Shown here piece after piece: positions 62,574 through 64,000 of a stretch of 64,000 bases of DNA. This DNA is from Epiperipatus broadwayi. Taxonomy: Eukaryota; Onychophora; Udeonychophora; Euonychophora; Peripatidae. Within the stretch, counting starts at the first letter, position 1; each line of letters begins with the position of its first letter. The position numbers were made by a program, and so were the translations under genes. The stretch spans positions 4,617,800 to 4,681,799 of the forward strand of contig JAQFVV010000018.1 in assembly GCA_028023455.1 (NCBI GenBank), read 5' to 3'. Under the pieces are notes generated by a model, which was not told where the DNA came from, made no database searches, and saw only the letters and a program-made list of their open reading frames with translations.

Positions 62574-64000
62574 ACATAGTACCTGTGTGAGAGTAAAAGG
62601 AAAGGAGAAAAGACAATTGATTTGAAAAGGAAACATATACTTTAGTATATAATATAAATATTGAAAACACAAGTAGAATGGATTTATTATAAATAAATAC
62701 AAAAAAATAACATTGTGAAAATTAGCAGTATTACATACAGATTATTGTTCAATTTAATGAAAAATGCCGAGTGCTGATAATTCGAGTTTATACTTCAAGA
62801 TTTCATTTTGATACAGAAACAGAGGATTTCTATATAGATGTATAGAAATTTTAATCAGACTACTGAATATTTTAAATTAAAATAAAGAATTCGAATGTTA
62901 GAATGGCACTATTATTGAATAATGAAAGTGTTACCAGTAAATTTGATTAAGCGATTGAAATGAGAGGAGACATATATTGTAATATTTTGCAGAAAATATA
63001 TATGTTATAAACTACTTTTTTTTTGCGAAAAATTTAAAATGAAAATGGATACGAACGCATACAAATGAAGTTGCAGAGAAACTACGTTTTAACTAATATA
63101 TATATATATACTGGGATGTATAAGTCTCAATGACACAATAATAAATCAAAATATTTTTGATATGATCAAATCGGTTTGTATTCAGATTAAGATATTCAAG
63201 TTATCAATATAACAATAAAAGGTTATAAAACCATATATATACTGTCTATCGGCAAAGTGTATATCAGCCTTTATTATGTTAAAGATTATAAAATTATTTT
63301 ATTCTTAATGTCCTCGACAATGTAACGGGTTTACATGTAAATTAGCTATATTTTAGTTTGTTTTTTTTAAAGGGGGGGGGGGTAAGGGGGCGCGAGTAAG
63401 ATAAATAAATCAAGAAGTTAAAAAATGTTTAGAAACTGTTAAATAAATATTAAAACTATTTTATATTTTTATATCTATGCAAAATATGTTAATTAACTGT
63501 ACTAATATTATATATAAAGCTTTTAAATTTTGTTGGATTTAAAACGCTCCTGGAAACAGTACTGTGTGTATTGGAAGTAGTTGGATTTACTCATCACTGT
63601 AATTTAGATCCAGAAAAGATTTTTTATTAATTTTTTAGTCATTTTAATTAATTCTTTAAAAAAAAAGGCTCTTAGCTAAAAGAATCCTGTCGGCTTTAAT
63701 ATCGATAGAAATGACACATTCATTTATTAATTTATTACTATAATAATTTGAGAAAAAGAAATGTATCTTTTTGCTATATATATTATGTTTCGTTTATTTT
63801 AGATTAAACAAATTTTTATTGTCTTTTGCACTATAAAAAAAATGCGCTGGTTTAAGAATTTCCCTCTATAAAATCTATTTGCGCATTTTTAATTAGAAAT
63901 TATAACTTATCCGCTAAAAGCTGCGGAATAATTTTAAAATTAAAATTGCTTCATTAAATTTGCTTTTATTATAAAATCTAATTTTACAATTTTATATTTT
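62574..64000. other. AT-rich non-coding sequence
   Basis: A G run lies at about 63374-63383 and a short (TA)n near 63098-63110. No gene is recognised to the window end. Confidence 0.45.

Overview
The window is strongly AT-rich eukaryotic nuclear DNA, most likely from an invertebrate animal. It carries long uninterrupted microsatellites, a Ty3/gypsy LTR retrotransposon with a tRNA-Ser-type primer site, APE-type LINE relics, a hAT MITE and tRNA-derived retroposons, and no bacterial-type gene organisation. I could not identify the species. No intact host gene is visible. The only host-like coding signal is one weak candidate terminal exon near 22.0 kb. In effect the window is an intergenic or intronic archive of mobile elements.

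Layout. 0-2 kb: a possible LTR/primer-site relic, then a GATA array of about 465 bp. 2.3-2.8 kb: an inverted-repeat element. 5.7-13.2 kb: several copies of two short repeat families, called A and C here. 13.9-14.3 kb: a hAT MITE with 8-bp target duplications. 18.26-19.14 kb: a compound fold-back element (family B). 19.8 kb: a tRNA-derived retroposon with 16-bp target duplications. 25.8-28.1 kb: a 2.2-kb palindrome, one arm of which was later hit by a family A element. 33.2-34.4 kb: a degenerate tandem repeat. 37.2-43.3 kb: minus-strand LINE pieces whose modules are out of order, interrupted by a 1.8-kb insertion between 40-bp direct repeats. 43.9-45.85 kb: two near-identical compound (ATT)n(ACT)n arrays. 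46.63-51.97 kb: a structurally complete but dead Ty3/gypsy element (LTRs, 5-bp TSD, PBS, PPT, gag, protease, RT, RNase H, integrase). 54.5 kb: a second tRNA-derived element. 54.96-55.33 kb: a GATA/GGTA/GATA sandwich array. 57.8-60.3 kb: more family A and C copies. 61.6-62.57 kb: a TA-flanked inverted-repeat element.

The most interesting signal is that repeat families A, B and C all carry a motif with hammerhead-ribozyme architecture. It has a CUGANGA box, a short stem II, a GAAA box, a tiny stem III with a 2-nt loop, an NUH cleavage triplet and a matching stem I. Ten copies plus one relic are visible on both strands. Several repeat copies begin or end at or within a few bases of the predicted self-cleavage site. 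Family B contains a 380-nt unit bounded by two such sites and followed by an inverted truncated copy. This resembles Penelope-like retroelement pseudo-LTRs or retrozymes. The window would then hold non-autonomous, ribozyme-bearing retroelements whose copy ends are set by RNA self-cleavage.

The gypsy element shows ordered decay. A 281-bp tandem duplication inside RT carries a pre-existing frameshift in both copies. Its nonsense codons are mostly TGA, and key protease and RT residues are replaced.
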